Source: an uncultured SAR86 cluster bacterium (GTDB lineage Bacteria; Pseudomonadota; Gammaproteobacteria; Magnimaribacterales; D2472). From it: a stretch of DNA of 56,587 nt. The notes beneath the pieces are model-generated. The model saw only the letters and a program-made list of their open reading frames with translations, did not search any database and was not told the DNA's origin. Positions 48,094 to 55,459 of this stretch are shown here, in pieces. The stretch covers positions 1-56,587 of the forward strand of contig CACELG010000006.1 in NCBI GenBank assembly GCA_902560315.1, read 5' to 3'. A program made the position numbers and the translations under genes. How positions within the stretch are numbered: position 1 is the stretch's first letter; the number at the start of each line of letters is the position of its first letter.

Positions 48094-48551
48094 TATTCAG
48101 ATGGTATAACTCTTGATTTGCCGTTTCTTCTTATAATTCTAACTCTTTGATCATTAAAGAAAGAATAAGCACCTATCTCTTGAATAATTGAAACAAAGCT
48201 TCCGTTGTCTGTTTCAATCAATAATTCAATTCCTTCCCTTTTATTAGCAGCAATTTCCGAACCAATTGAAGCTCCTACCACAGCACCTAAAACAGTTGCA
48301 ATATCTTGTTCTGGTTCAGAATCTGTAATTTCTTTTCCAATTTTCCCACCAATTGCTGCTCCTGCAATAGCTCCAACCTCTCTGTCATCTTCAATTGTTA
48401 CTCTATTGGTATCCCTAATGGTTCCAAAAACAACATATTGTTGTTTTTGGGCATCTGATCTAGAAACTACTTCAGGCTGTAAAGAATTAACGCTGCTAAC
48501 ACATGAAGTTGTAACGATAATTGAAATTAATCCGACAAATAGTTTATTCAT
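48093..48551 (-). CDS. Glycine-zipper 2TM lipoprotein (SlyB/17-kDa antigen-like)
   Basis: This envelope protein has a signal peptide ending in TTSC, a plausible lipoprotein cysteine. The core holds two glycine-zipper segments, GAIAGAAIGGKIGKEI and LGAVVGASIGSEI, as in SlyB and Rickettsia 17-kDa proteins, and then a C-terminal beta region (RVRIIRRNGKSRVIPSE). I chose the ATG at 48551 (152 residues), which couples to the upstream stop; an ATG at 48566 would add five residues. It likely sits in the outer membrane. Confidence 0.85.
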   Translation of the reverse strand: MNKLFVGLISIIVTTSCVSSVNSLQPEVVSRSDAQKQQYVVFGTIRDTNRVTIEDDREVGAIAGAAIGGKIGKEITDSEPEQDIATVLGAVVGASIGSEIAANKREGIELLIETDNGSFVSIIQEIGAYSFFNDQRVRIIRRNGKSRVIPSE

Positions 48552-48951
48552 TATTCTTTTCATCATTTAGTTTATAGTATCGTAAAAGATCTTCTTTTAT
48601 TACAAAATATTTTCTATTTTTTTCAAATCCATCCAGAAGTTTGACTTCATAAATTTTTTCAAAGTGCTTAGACTTTATAATTTGAACTCTATCTCCTTTG
48701 TTAAGTCGAACTAAGTTTCTTGAATCAACAATAGAGAATCTATCCCAATCAGAAAACGTTCTTGCTTGATATGTGTTGTGAGCATCATTTGGAAAAAAAT
48801 ATAATACTTTGCTTGTGGAAGGTGTCAATTTATTACTTTTTGCATCTAAATACCATGTTTGTCCCTCTTCAATAAGTTGTTTTTTTTCTTCAGCAAAAGA
48901 AAAGCAACTAAAGAGGAAGATAGATGTGTAAAAAATGATTTTTGTCTTCAT
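48544..48951 (-). CDS. Secreted protein of unknown function
   Basis: I do not recognise this 135-residue protein. A signal peptide (MKTKIIFYTSIFLFSCFSFA) is followed by a mostly beta, charged domain with aromatic residues (GQTWYLDAKSN, LYFFPNDAHNTYQARTF, LNKGDRVQIIKSKHFEKIYEV). The latter piece has the look of an SH3-like barrel, but I cannot confirm it. It is the first gene of the minus-strand run to dcd and overlaps the glycine-zipper gene, suggesting a shared envelope role. Confidence 0.7.
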   Translation of the reverse strand: MKTKIIFYTSIFLFSCFSFAEEKKQLIEEGQTWYLDAKSNKLTPSTSKVLYFFPNDAHNTYQARTFSDWDRFSIVDSRNLVRLNKGDRVQIIKSKHFEKIYEVKLLDGFEKNRKYFVIKEDLLRYYKLNDEKNNE

Positions 48952-49016
48952 ATTATTTTATAAATGAATTTAATAAATATTCTATAAGGATATTTTAAAA
49001 ACAAAAAAAAATAAAG

Positions 49017-49044
49017 CTTGAAAAAGGTAAAAAAGACTCCAAAT
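49017..49044 (+). promoter_or_regulatory. Sigma32-type heat-shock promoter of hsp20
   Basis: CTTGAAA (49017-49023) matches the sigma32 -35 consensus exactly. After 13 bp, CTCCAAAT (49037-49044) matches 6 of 7 defined positions of the -10 consensus CCCCATnT. It lies 95 bp before the small heat-shock protein start, in the 187-bp divergent gap 48952-49138. Nothing else in that gap is recognisable apart from an AAGGAGG ribosome site at its end. Confidence 0.65.
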
Positions 49045-49138
49045 AAGTTTTGATGAAAATGCCATAACGGATTTTCACATTAACAAGTGTACGCTTTAAA
49101 GATACACATTTATAAAGTCGCTTTTAAGGAGGACTATT

Positions 49139-49591
49139 ATGATACTTAATTTTACAGACCCATTTTTTACCACTCGTGTATTAGGGTTCGAACCTTTGTT
49201 TGATAGATTACAAAGACTCTCAGAGTCAAATGATCGTTCATCAAGCTATCCACCATACAATATAAGCAAAGATGGTAATTTTTTTGCTATAGAAGTTGCA
49301 GTTGCTGGATTGTCAAAAGATGATATACAGATTGAGCTTGCTGATGGAGTTCTTTCCGTAAGTTATGACGGCCCAAAAACTGAAGTAATAAATGGTGAAA
49401 ATAAGGTTGTTTATCAAGGAATTGCTCAAAGAGCCTTTAAACAACAATTTACTTTATCAGAAGATGTTGTTGTTCAAGGTGCAGAACTAGTTAATGGTTT
49501 GTTATCTATTAATTTAGAAAAGATCATACCTGATGAAAAGAAGCCTAGAATGATTGAGATTAAATCACCAAAAAGAATCTCAAATAAATAA
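49139..49591 (+). CDS. Small heat-shock protein, Hsp20/IbpA family
   Basis: This cytoplasmic ATP-independent holdase has 150 residues. The alpha-crystallin domain runs from about 38 to 135, with AVAGLSKDDIQIELADGVLS, the IbpA-type QGIAQRAFKQQFTLSEDV and NGLLSINLEKIIP. The C-terminal oligomerisation motif IEI is present. A strong AAGGAGG ribosome site, better than most in this window, precedes the start, and a sigma32-like promoter lies upstream, so it is likely heat inducible and highly translated. Confidence 0.96.
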   Translation: MILNFTDPFFTTRVLGFEPLFDRLQRLSESNDRSSSYPPYNISKDGNFFAIEVAVAGLSKDDIQIELADGVLSVSYDGPKTEVINGENKVVYQGIAQRAFKQQFTLSEDVVVQGAELVNGLLSINLEKIIPDEKKPRMIEIKSPKRISNK

Positions 49592-49607
49592 CACATATAT
49601 AGTGAAA

Positions 49608-49628
49608 TGGGGTGCATAATGCACCCCA
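49608..49628 (+). terminator. Hairpin after hsp20 (possible weak terminator or 3' stabiliser)
   Basis: A perfect 9-bp stem TGGGGTGCA / TGCACCCCA encloses the loop TAA, 17 bp past the hsp20 stop. There is no T-run on either side, so it is not a standard intrinsic terminator. It may protect hsp20 mRNA or partly separate it from the DsbD-like gene. Confidence 0.45.
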
Positions 49629-49656
49629 AATGTTAAATAGGATAAAATTACAATTA

Positions 49657-51627
49657 ATGAAATTACTTAAAATATCCTTTCTATTATTTTTTTGCTTAGC
49701 TATAAATGCAGTGACTATTGATACCGGTCATGCAAATGTCTCTTTGGTAAAGTTTGAAAATATTCAAAAAGGTCAAAGCCAAACTCTAATTGGTATTAGA
49801 ATGGATATGCAAGAGAATTGGCATACCTACTGGAAAAATCCTGGTGATTCAGGAGGTCCAATAAAAGTTAAATGGTCTCATGATGATAATATTTCAATAA
49901 GCGAGTTATATTGGCCAACTCCAACTTTAATCCCATATGAACCACTAATGACATATGGGTATAAGAATTTTGTAATTTTTCCCTATGAGATTGATAATTC
50001 CAATGATAAAAATTCATATATTGAGGCAAATATAGATTTTTTAATTTGTGATGATATTTGTGTTCCAGAAAAAGCATTAATCAAAACAAATCTTAATGAA
50101 ATAAAAAATGATACTTCGCTATATGATTGGTTTTTAAAGGTTCCATCTCAGACACTTCCTATAAAGGCATCACTAGATAATGAGTTCATAAATATAAGGT
50201 TTTCTTGGCCTTTTGATGTTAGTTCTGCAATATTTTTTATAGATGATCAAGATATAGTCGAACATGCTTCAGATCAAAATCTTATCAAAGAAGAGAACAA
50301 TTACCTGCTTAAGATTAAAAAATTAGATGATCTTAAATCTTTTGAATATCTTTCTGGTGTGATGTCAATTAATGATAATGAAAGTTTTATCATAGATGCT
50401 GAAATTCAAAATTCTACTGAAAACTCTCTAAATATTTCGTTTTTGCAAGCTTTAATTTTTGCTTTTGTAGGCGGCTTAATTTTAAATTTAATGCCATGCG
50501 TTTTTCCTATAATTTCTTTAAAAGTTCTAAGTTTTGTTTCAATGAGCAATCAATCTCCATCAAAAATTAGAGCTCATGCTTTATCGTTTTGTGCTGGAGT
50601 GATGATTTCATTTCTTCTTATCGGATTTGCAATGATTTTACTAAAACAAGCTGGTTTATATTTGGGCTGGGGATTTCAATTACAGTCCCCACTTATTGTT
50701 GGATTGCTTAGTTTATTAATGTTTGTAATTGGTTTGATACTTCTTACAGATATAAATATAGGCTCAGCATTTACAAGACTTGGAGGTATAGGAACTAGTG
50801 GAAGTTTAGTTGGCTCCTTCTCCACAGGTATTTTAGCTGTTATTGTTGCCTCACCATGTACAGCACCATTTATGGGTGCAGCCCTTGGTTATGCATTAAT
50901 TCAACCTTCCGGAATAACTTTACCAGTATTTTCTGCTCTAGGCCTTGGTTTTGCATTTCCCTATTTTGTATTATCGGTCTCACCAAGTTTAATAAACTAT
51001 CTACCGAAACCAGGTAATTGGATGGTTGCTTTAAAAGAATTTTTTGCATTCCCGATGTTTGCAACATCAATATGGTTAATATGGGTATTTAGCGTACAAA
51101 CATCATCAAATGAAGTAATTTTTCTTTTAATTACAATTTTAATGATTTCTTTATTAATTTGGCTTGCGACAAAGCTTCATAAATTAAGTTACAGACTAGT
51201 TATTTTTGCTATTGCAATTTTTGTAATTTTCTTCCAATTCAGAGACATTCCTTCAAACGAAATTCAAACTACAAAAGATTTAAAACTTGAAAATTATGAT
51301 TATGTTCAATGGAATAAAAATATAGAGAATGAATATCAAGACAAAAATCAAGCTTATTTGATTAATTTTACTGCTGCGTGGTGTATTACATGCCAAACAA
51401 ATGACAAAATTGCCTTATCAAGGCCAAATGTAAAAGAATACATTTATGAAAATAATATCCAATACATTATTGCAGATTGGACTAACAAAAATGATGAAAT
51501 TCTAAAAACTCTTGAATCCTACAACAGAAGTGGAGTTCCGTTATACATTTTTTGGAAACCAGGCATGAGTGAATCAGCTATTCTTCCAGCAATACTTACT
51601 GAACAAATTTTGCTAGATAGTTTCTAA
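49657..51627 (+). CDS. Thiol:disulfide interchange protein, DsbD/ScsB-like
   Basis: This inner-membrane protein carries electrons from cytoplasmic thioredoxin to periplasmic thiol proteins. I start at 49657 (MKLLKISFLLFFCLAINA), which gives a clean signal peptide; an ATG at 49630 or GTG within the preceding hairpin is less likely. In 656 residues it has an N-terminal immunoglobulin-like domain with Cys131 and Cys135 (LICDDICVPE), an eight-helix membrane domain with Cys281 (LMPCVFP) and Cys401 (ASPCTAP), and a C-terminal thioredoxin domain with Cys576 and Cys579 (AAWCITC). The N-terminal type (ENWHTYWKNPGDSGGP) is ScsB-like. It may serve the TlpA-like lipoprotein at 36990. Confidence 0.94.
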   Translation: MKLLKISFLLFFCLAINAVTIDTGHANVSLVKFENIQKGQSQTLIGIRMDMQENWHTYWKNPGDSGGPIKVKWSHDDNISISELYWPTPTLIPYEPLMTYGYKNFVIFPYEIDNSNDKNSYIEANIDFLICDDICVPEKALIKTNLNEIKNDTSLYDWFLKVPSQTLPIKASLDNEFINIRFSWPFDVSSAIFFIDDQDIVEHASDQNLIKEENNYLLKIKKLDDLKSFEYLSGVMSINDNESFIIDAEIQNSTENSLNISFLQALIFAFVGGLILNLMPCVFPIISLKVLSFVSMSNQSPSKIRAHALSFCAGVMISFLLIGFAMILLKQAGLYLGWGFQLQSPLIVGLLSLLMFVIGLILLTDINIGSAFTRLGGIGTSGSLVGSFSTGILAVIVASPCTAPFMGAALGYALIQPSGITLPVFSALGLGFAFPYFVLSVSPSLINYLPKPGNWMVALKEFFAFPMFATSIWLIWVFSVQTSSNEVIFLLITILMISLLIWLATKLHKLSYRLVIFAIAIFVIFFQFRDIPSNEIQTTKDLKLENYDYVQWNKNIENEYQDKNQAYLINFTAAWCITCQTNDKIALSRPNVKEYIYENNIQYIIADWTNKNDEILKTLESYNRSGVPLYIFWKPGMSESAILPAILTEQILLDSF

Positions 51628-51672
51628 AGTGACATACTTAAGTAATATAATACTGACAAAATTAATATAATA

Positions 51673-52380
51673 ATGAATATGTTTGGTACTCCTTTTGAAA
51701 TATTTGGCACAGTTCATTTACTAACAATAATTGCAGTAATTGCTGTATCAGTTTTATTACCAAAGATTTATAAGAGCAAATCTGATAGTCAAAAATCTTC
51801 AATGAATAAAATTATTGCAGGTGTAATCGCCTTGCATGTGATTATTTCTCCTTATAAAGATCTTTATCTTCTTGCGAACCCTTATGATTGGAGAGAAACC
51901 ATACCACTTCATATGTGTGATTTATCAGAGATATTTCTCATTTGGTTTCTATTAGGTGGGCCAAAAATCTTATATTTATGTGCTTTTTTTTGGGGCCTTG
52001 GTGGAGCATCAATGGCTATATTGACTCCAGATATTAGCCATCATGATTTAGATTATATTTTCTTCATGATTGGTCATGGAATGATAATTGTAGGGATTAT
52101 GTATGCAACTGTAGCACTTGGAAATAGGCCTTATGCTAAAGATATTTTAATTGTATCTGCAATAACAGCATTTATATTATTACCAATTGTTTATGTAATA
52201 AATATCTTGTTAGGCGAACCAGCTAACTTTTGGTATCTGGTAGCTAAACCAGACGGTGCATCTCTGATGGATATGTTTCCAGAGCCGCCATATCATTTGC
52301 TTTATACAACACCTCTTGCAATAGCAGTTTTTTATTTGATATATCTTCCTTATTTTATTAAAGATAGGGCTACAAAATAA
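51673..52380 (+). CDS. YwaF/TIGR02206-like membrane protein
   Basis: This integral membrane protein of 235 residues has about seven transmembrane segments. The family-type features are FGTVHLLTII at the start, PLHMCDLSEIFL in the middle and HDLDYIFFMIGHGMIIVG, with conserved His residues facing the membrane. The function is unknown. It follows the DsbD-like gene by 45 bp and precedes mscS by 11 bp. Confidence 0.75.
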   Translation: MNMFGTPFEIFGTVHLLTIIAVIAVSVLLPKIYKSKSDSQKSSMNKIIAGVIALHVIISPYKDLYLLANPYDWRETIPLHMCDLSEIFLIWFLLGGPKILYLCAFFWGLGGASMAILTPDISHHDLDYIFFMIGHGMIIVGIMYATVALGNRPYAKDILIVSAITAFILLPIVYVINILLGEPANFWYLVAKPDGASLMDMFPEPPYHLLYTTPLAIAVFYLIYLPYFIKDRATK

Positions 52381-52391
52381 ATCTTAATAAT

Positions 52392-53477
52392 ATGGATAAT
52401 TTTTTAAAACTAATTACTGAAGTGTGGAATACAGGTTTCTTAGGTATTGATTTAGGTTCTATTATTTCTTCTCTTGCAGTTATTTTGTTAGCTTTTCTTT
52501 TTCGAGGATTTATTATTTCAATAATTTTAAATGCTCTTGGGAGGCTTGCTGACAGTACAGAATCTAAAATTGATGATGAAATATTGAATGCTTTAAGAAG
52601 ACCAATTGGTCTTATTCCAATAACAATTGCTTTATATATATGTACATTGATTTTGCCTCTTGATGGATTAATTGGAGATATTGCTACAAATATTGTGAAA
52701 GCATTTGTTATTTTTACTATTTTTAGTGCTCTTGCAAATAGCGTAAAGCCTATTTTTGAAGCCTTATCAACTAGTTCGTGGTTAACAGCATCAATGCAAA
52801 TGTGGTTAGAAAGAGCGTCAAAATTTATAGTCTGGGTAATAGGAATAGCAATCATATTAGACATATTTGGCATTCAAATCGGCCCTCTTGTTGCTGGATT
52901 AGGGTTGTTTTCTGTTGCAGTTGCGTTGGGAGCTCAGGATTTCTTTAAAAATCTAATTTCAGGAATATTAATAATTGGTGAACATAGATTCCAACCAGGC
53001 GACAGAATTGAAGTTAGTGGTCAACTTCATGGAATTGTTGAAACCATTGGTTTTAGATCAACAGTAATTAGAACTTTTGATACTGCTCCAATGGTTATAC
53101 CAAACAAAGATCTTTCTGATGTTAAAGTGATCAACCATGGTGAAATGATCAATAGAAGGATTAATTGGAAGATTAATCTTATTTATTCAACAAATGTTGA
53201 ACAACTTGAATCAATAAGAAATGAAATTAAACATTACATTATTAAAAGCAATGACTTTACTACAGATGGTGATTTAGATCCTGTTGTGAGAGTCGTTGAG
53301 TTAGGTGGTAGTTCAATTGATTTAATGATTGTAGCCTATGCTGATCCAATGGGGTTTGCTGCGTTTAATGAAGTTAAAGAAAATTTAATTTTTAATATCA
53401 TGAAAATAGTTAAAAATAATAAATCAGAATTTGCATACCCTTCTACATCACTATATGTAGAGTCCATGCCAAAATAA
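52392..53477 (+). CDS. MscS family mechanosensitive channel
   Basis: This inner-membrane channel of 361 residues protects against osmotic downshock. Three to five N-terminal helices precede the pore helix AGLGLFSVAVALGAQDFFKN. The beta domain follows with IIGEHRFQPGDRIEV, GIVETIGFRSTVIRTFD and VIPNKDLSDVKVINH, and then a C-terminal alpha/beta domain. It is smaller than MscK types and close to YbdG/YnaI-like sizes. It precedes the SLC13 permease by 9 bp. Confidence 0.94.
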   Translation: MDNFLKLITEVWNTGFLGIDLGSIISSLAVILLAFLFRGFIISIILNALGRLADSTESKIDDEILNALRRPIGLIPITIALYICTLILPLDGLIGDIATNIVKAFVIFTIFSALANSVKPIFEALSTSSWLTASMQMWLERASKFIVWVIGIAIILDIFGIQIGPLVAGLGLFSVAVALGAQDFFKNLISGILIIGEHRFQPGDRIEVSGQLHGIVETIGFRSTVIRTFDTAPMVIPNKDLSDVKVINHGEMINRRINWKINLIYSTNVEQLESIRNEIKHYIIKSNDFTTDGDLDPVVRVVELGGSSIDLMIVAYADPMGFAAFNEVKENLIFNIMKIVKNNKSEFAYPSTSLYVESMPK

Positions 53478-53486
53478 AAATGTCCC

Positions 53487-55253
53487 ATGAACGATCAGAT
53501 TATTCTTTCATCTACCTTAGTTGCCCTTCTTTGTTTATTTATATGGGGTAAAATTCGTTATGATGCTCTTGCTGTAGGAGCGCTATTTGTTCTTGTAGTT
53601 CTTGAAATAATTCCAGCTAATGAAGCGTTTGCTGGATTTGCCCATCCTGCTGTAATAACTGTTGCGCTTGTCCTTATAATTAGCCAAGGGTTGAGTAACT
53701 CAGGTATAGCTGGACTTGTTGGAAAATTAATTGGAGGAAGAGAATTTACTGAAATTCAATTCTTAATCGCCCTTCTTTTTATTGCTGCAATTCTATCTTC
53801 ATTTATAAATAATATTGGTGCATTAGCAATACTATTACCAATCACATTGAATATATGCCAAAAGATGAATTGGCACTCCTCCAAATTTTTAATGCCACTT
53901 GCCTTCGCGTGTATTTTGGGAGGAATGAATACAGCAATTGGCACACCTCCAAATATAATTATTTCTGAATATAAAGCCTCAATCTCTTCATCAGGATTTA
54001 ATTTTTTTGATTTTTCTTATGTTGGACTTGTGATAACTTTTATATGTATTTTATTTATTGCTTTTATTGGTAATAAACTCATTTTTTTAAGAAAAGATAT
54101 TCCATCCAATGAGCATCTAATAAATCTTAAAGGTTATTTGTTTGAAGTGCTTGTAAATGAAGGAAGTTCATCTATAGGCATGACTTTATATGCATTTAAA
54201 ACGCAAGCTGGGGAAGATACTGAAATTCTTGGAATAGTTTCAGAGAGTGGATCAGTAAAGAAAGTTCAGAACAATATGAGAATAAAAGCAGGTCAAATTC
54301 TTGTAATTAAAACTCCGCCTGATGATATAGGTAACATACTCGATATCTTTGATTTTTCAATTCCAAAAGAACTTCACTCATTTGATGAAGACGATCTTGA
54401 AGAAATTGAAGTTATGATTACTCCTGGATCAAGACTTATAGGAAGAAAATATGACTTCTTTTTAAAACTAGCATTTGAAGAACTTAATCTTTTAGGGTTA
54501 TGGAGAAAAGGTTCTAAGTATAGAACAAGACTTACAAGAGAAACCTTTAAAGCTGGTGATGTTTTACTTTTAGGTGTTAGAGATCTAGCCGAAGAAGATG
54601 TTTCTAATAAAATTAAACATTTGGGCTTAATGCCTCTTAGACAAAGAGAACTTCAAACAATTCCAAGCAGAAGTAGACTTTTTAAAGGATTAATTTTCTT
54701 TGCGCTATCAATATTTCTAGTTTCATTTAATTATTTAAGTGCTGCGCCAGCATTTTTATTGTGCGTGCTTGCTTTTGCACGAATAAAAATTATAGATAGT
54801 AACTTTTACAGAAATATTGATTGGCCAATTATTGTTATGCTAGCCGCAATGATTCCAATTGGAACAGCTCTTCAATCAACTGGTGTAAGTGCTTTGATAG
54901 CAACATCAATATCTCAATATGCAGCAGATTTAAGTCTGTTTTGGATACTTCTTATAATTTTAATTGTCACTATGGCAACGACAGATATTATTAATAATGC
55001 CGCAACTGCAGTCATAATGGCACCAATATCCACAGGCATTGCAATAGAGTTAGGTTATGCAATTGAGCCGTTCCTTATGGTTGTAGCTGTTGGGGCAAGT
55101 TGTGCTTTTCTTACACCAATAGGACATCAATGTAATACTGTTGTAATGGGTCCAGGTAATTATAAGTTTACTGACTATTGGCGTATGGGCTTGCCCATGG
55201 ATATTCTTATAATAATAGCAACTATACCCATGATTCTTTTTGTTTGGACTTGA
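53487..55253 (+). CDS. SLC13 family permease with RCK_C (TrkA-C) domains
   Basis: This inner-membrane transporter of 588 residues has two halves of an ion-transporter fold separated by a cytoplasmic insertion (about 205-385) containing two RCK_C-like domains (SSIGMTLYAFKTQAGEDTEI, VMITPGSRLIGRKYDF). The membrane motifs are SSFINNIGALAILLPI, GGMNTAIGTPPNIIISEY, TTDIINNAATAVIMAP and FLTPIGHQCNTVVMG. Similar proteins carry sulfate or other anions, but substrate is open. Its stop shares one base with the start of the small gene that follows. Confidence 0.92.
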   Translation: MNDQIILSSTLVALLCLFIWGKIRYDALAVGALFVLVVLEIIPANEAFAGFAHPAVITVALVLIISQGLSNSGIAGLVGKLIGGREFTEIQFLIALLFIAAILSSFINNIGALAILLPITLNICQKMNWHSSKFLMPLAFACILGGMNTAIGTPPNIIISEYKASISSSGFNFFDFSYVGLVITFICILFIAFIGNKLIFLRKDIPSNEHLINLKGYLFEVLVNEGSSSIGMTLYAFKTQAGEDTEILGIVSESGSVKKVQNNMRIKAGQILVIKTPPDDIGNILDIFDFSIPKELHSFDEDDLEEIEVMITPGSRLIGRKYDFFLKLAFEELNLLGLWRKGSKYRTRLTRETFKAGDVLLLGVRDLAEEDVSNKIKHLGLMPLRQRELQTIPSRSRLFKGLIFFALSIFLVSFNYLSAAPAFLLCVLAFARIKIIDSNFYRNIDWPIIVMLAAMIPIGTALQSTGVSALIATSISQYAADLSLFWILLIILIVTMATTDIINNAATAVIMAPISTGIAIELGYAIEPFLMVVAVGASCAFLTPIGHQCNTVVMGPGNYKFTDYWRMGLPMDILIIIATIPMILFVWT

Positions 55254-55459
55254 TGGACGAAAAATTTAAAAGGCCTAATAGGCTTACTGGCAAACCGTTT
55301 GAACCAGGATTTGAAAGTGAAGATGGAAGATTTTTTCTAAGGTATTTAAACAAGCATGGTAATGACGGTTATTATTTAGAAGAATGGAAAAAAGATATAA
55401 ATAGTTTTATTAAAAAAGCTAATGAATTAAATATTAATTTCGACTTAGATCAGCAATAG
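55253..55459 (+). CDS. Small conserved-looking protein, function unknown
   Basis: This 68-residue protein starts at the ATG in TGATG, where it shares one base with the stop of the SLC13 permease gene; a longer upstream frame is only the permease gene read out of frame. The composition is soluble and charged, with RLTGKPFEPGFESEDGRFF and YYLEEWKKDIN. The N-terminal phrase resembles small proteins carrying a TGKPFxxG...EDG..F pattern, but I cannot name a family. It overlaps the convergent serine hydrolase gene by 26 bp. Confidence 0.65.
   Translation: MDEKFKRPNRLTGKPFEPGFESEDGRFFLRYLNKHGNDGYYLEEWKKDINSFIKKANELNINFDLDQQ

Noticed and set aside
48205-48570. 121-residue open frame on the plus strand opposite the glycine-zipper gene
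   Set aside because: It mirrors a Gly/Ala-rich gene on the other strand; the translated sequence is low in complexity and the minus-strand protein has clear family features.
49612-49656. GTG start of the DsbD-like gene inside the hsp20 3' hairpin
   Set aside because: The resulting N-terminus has no signal-peptide shape; the ATG at 49657 gives a clean one.
52370-52873. 167-residue open frame on the minus strand opposite mscS
   Set aside because: It is an antisense shadow of the hydrophobic MscS region; no start context and no recognisable motif.
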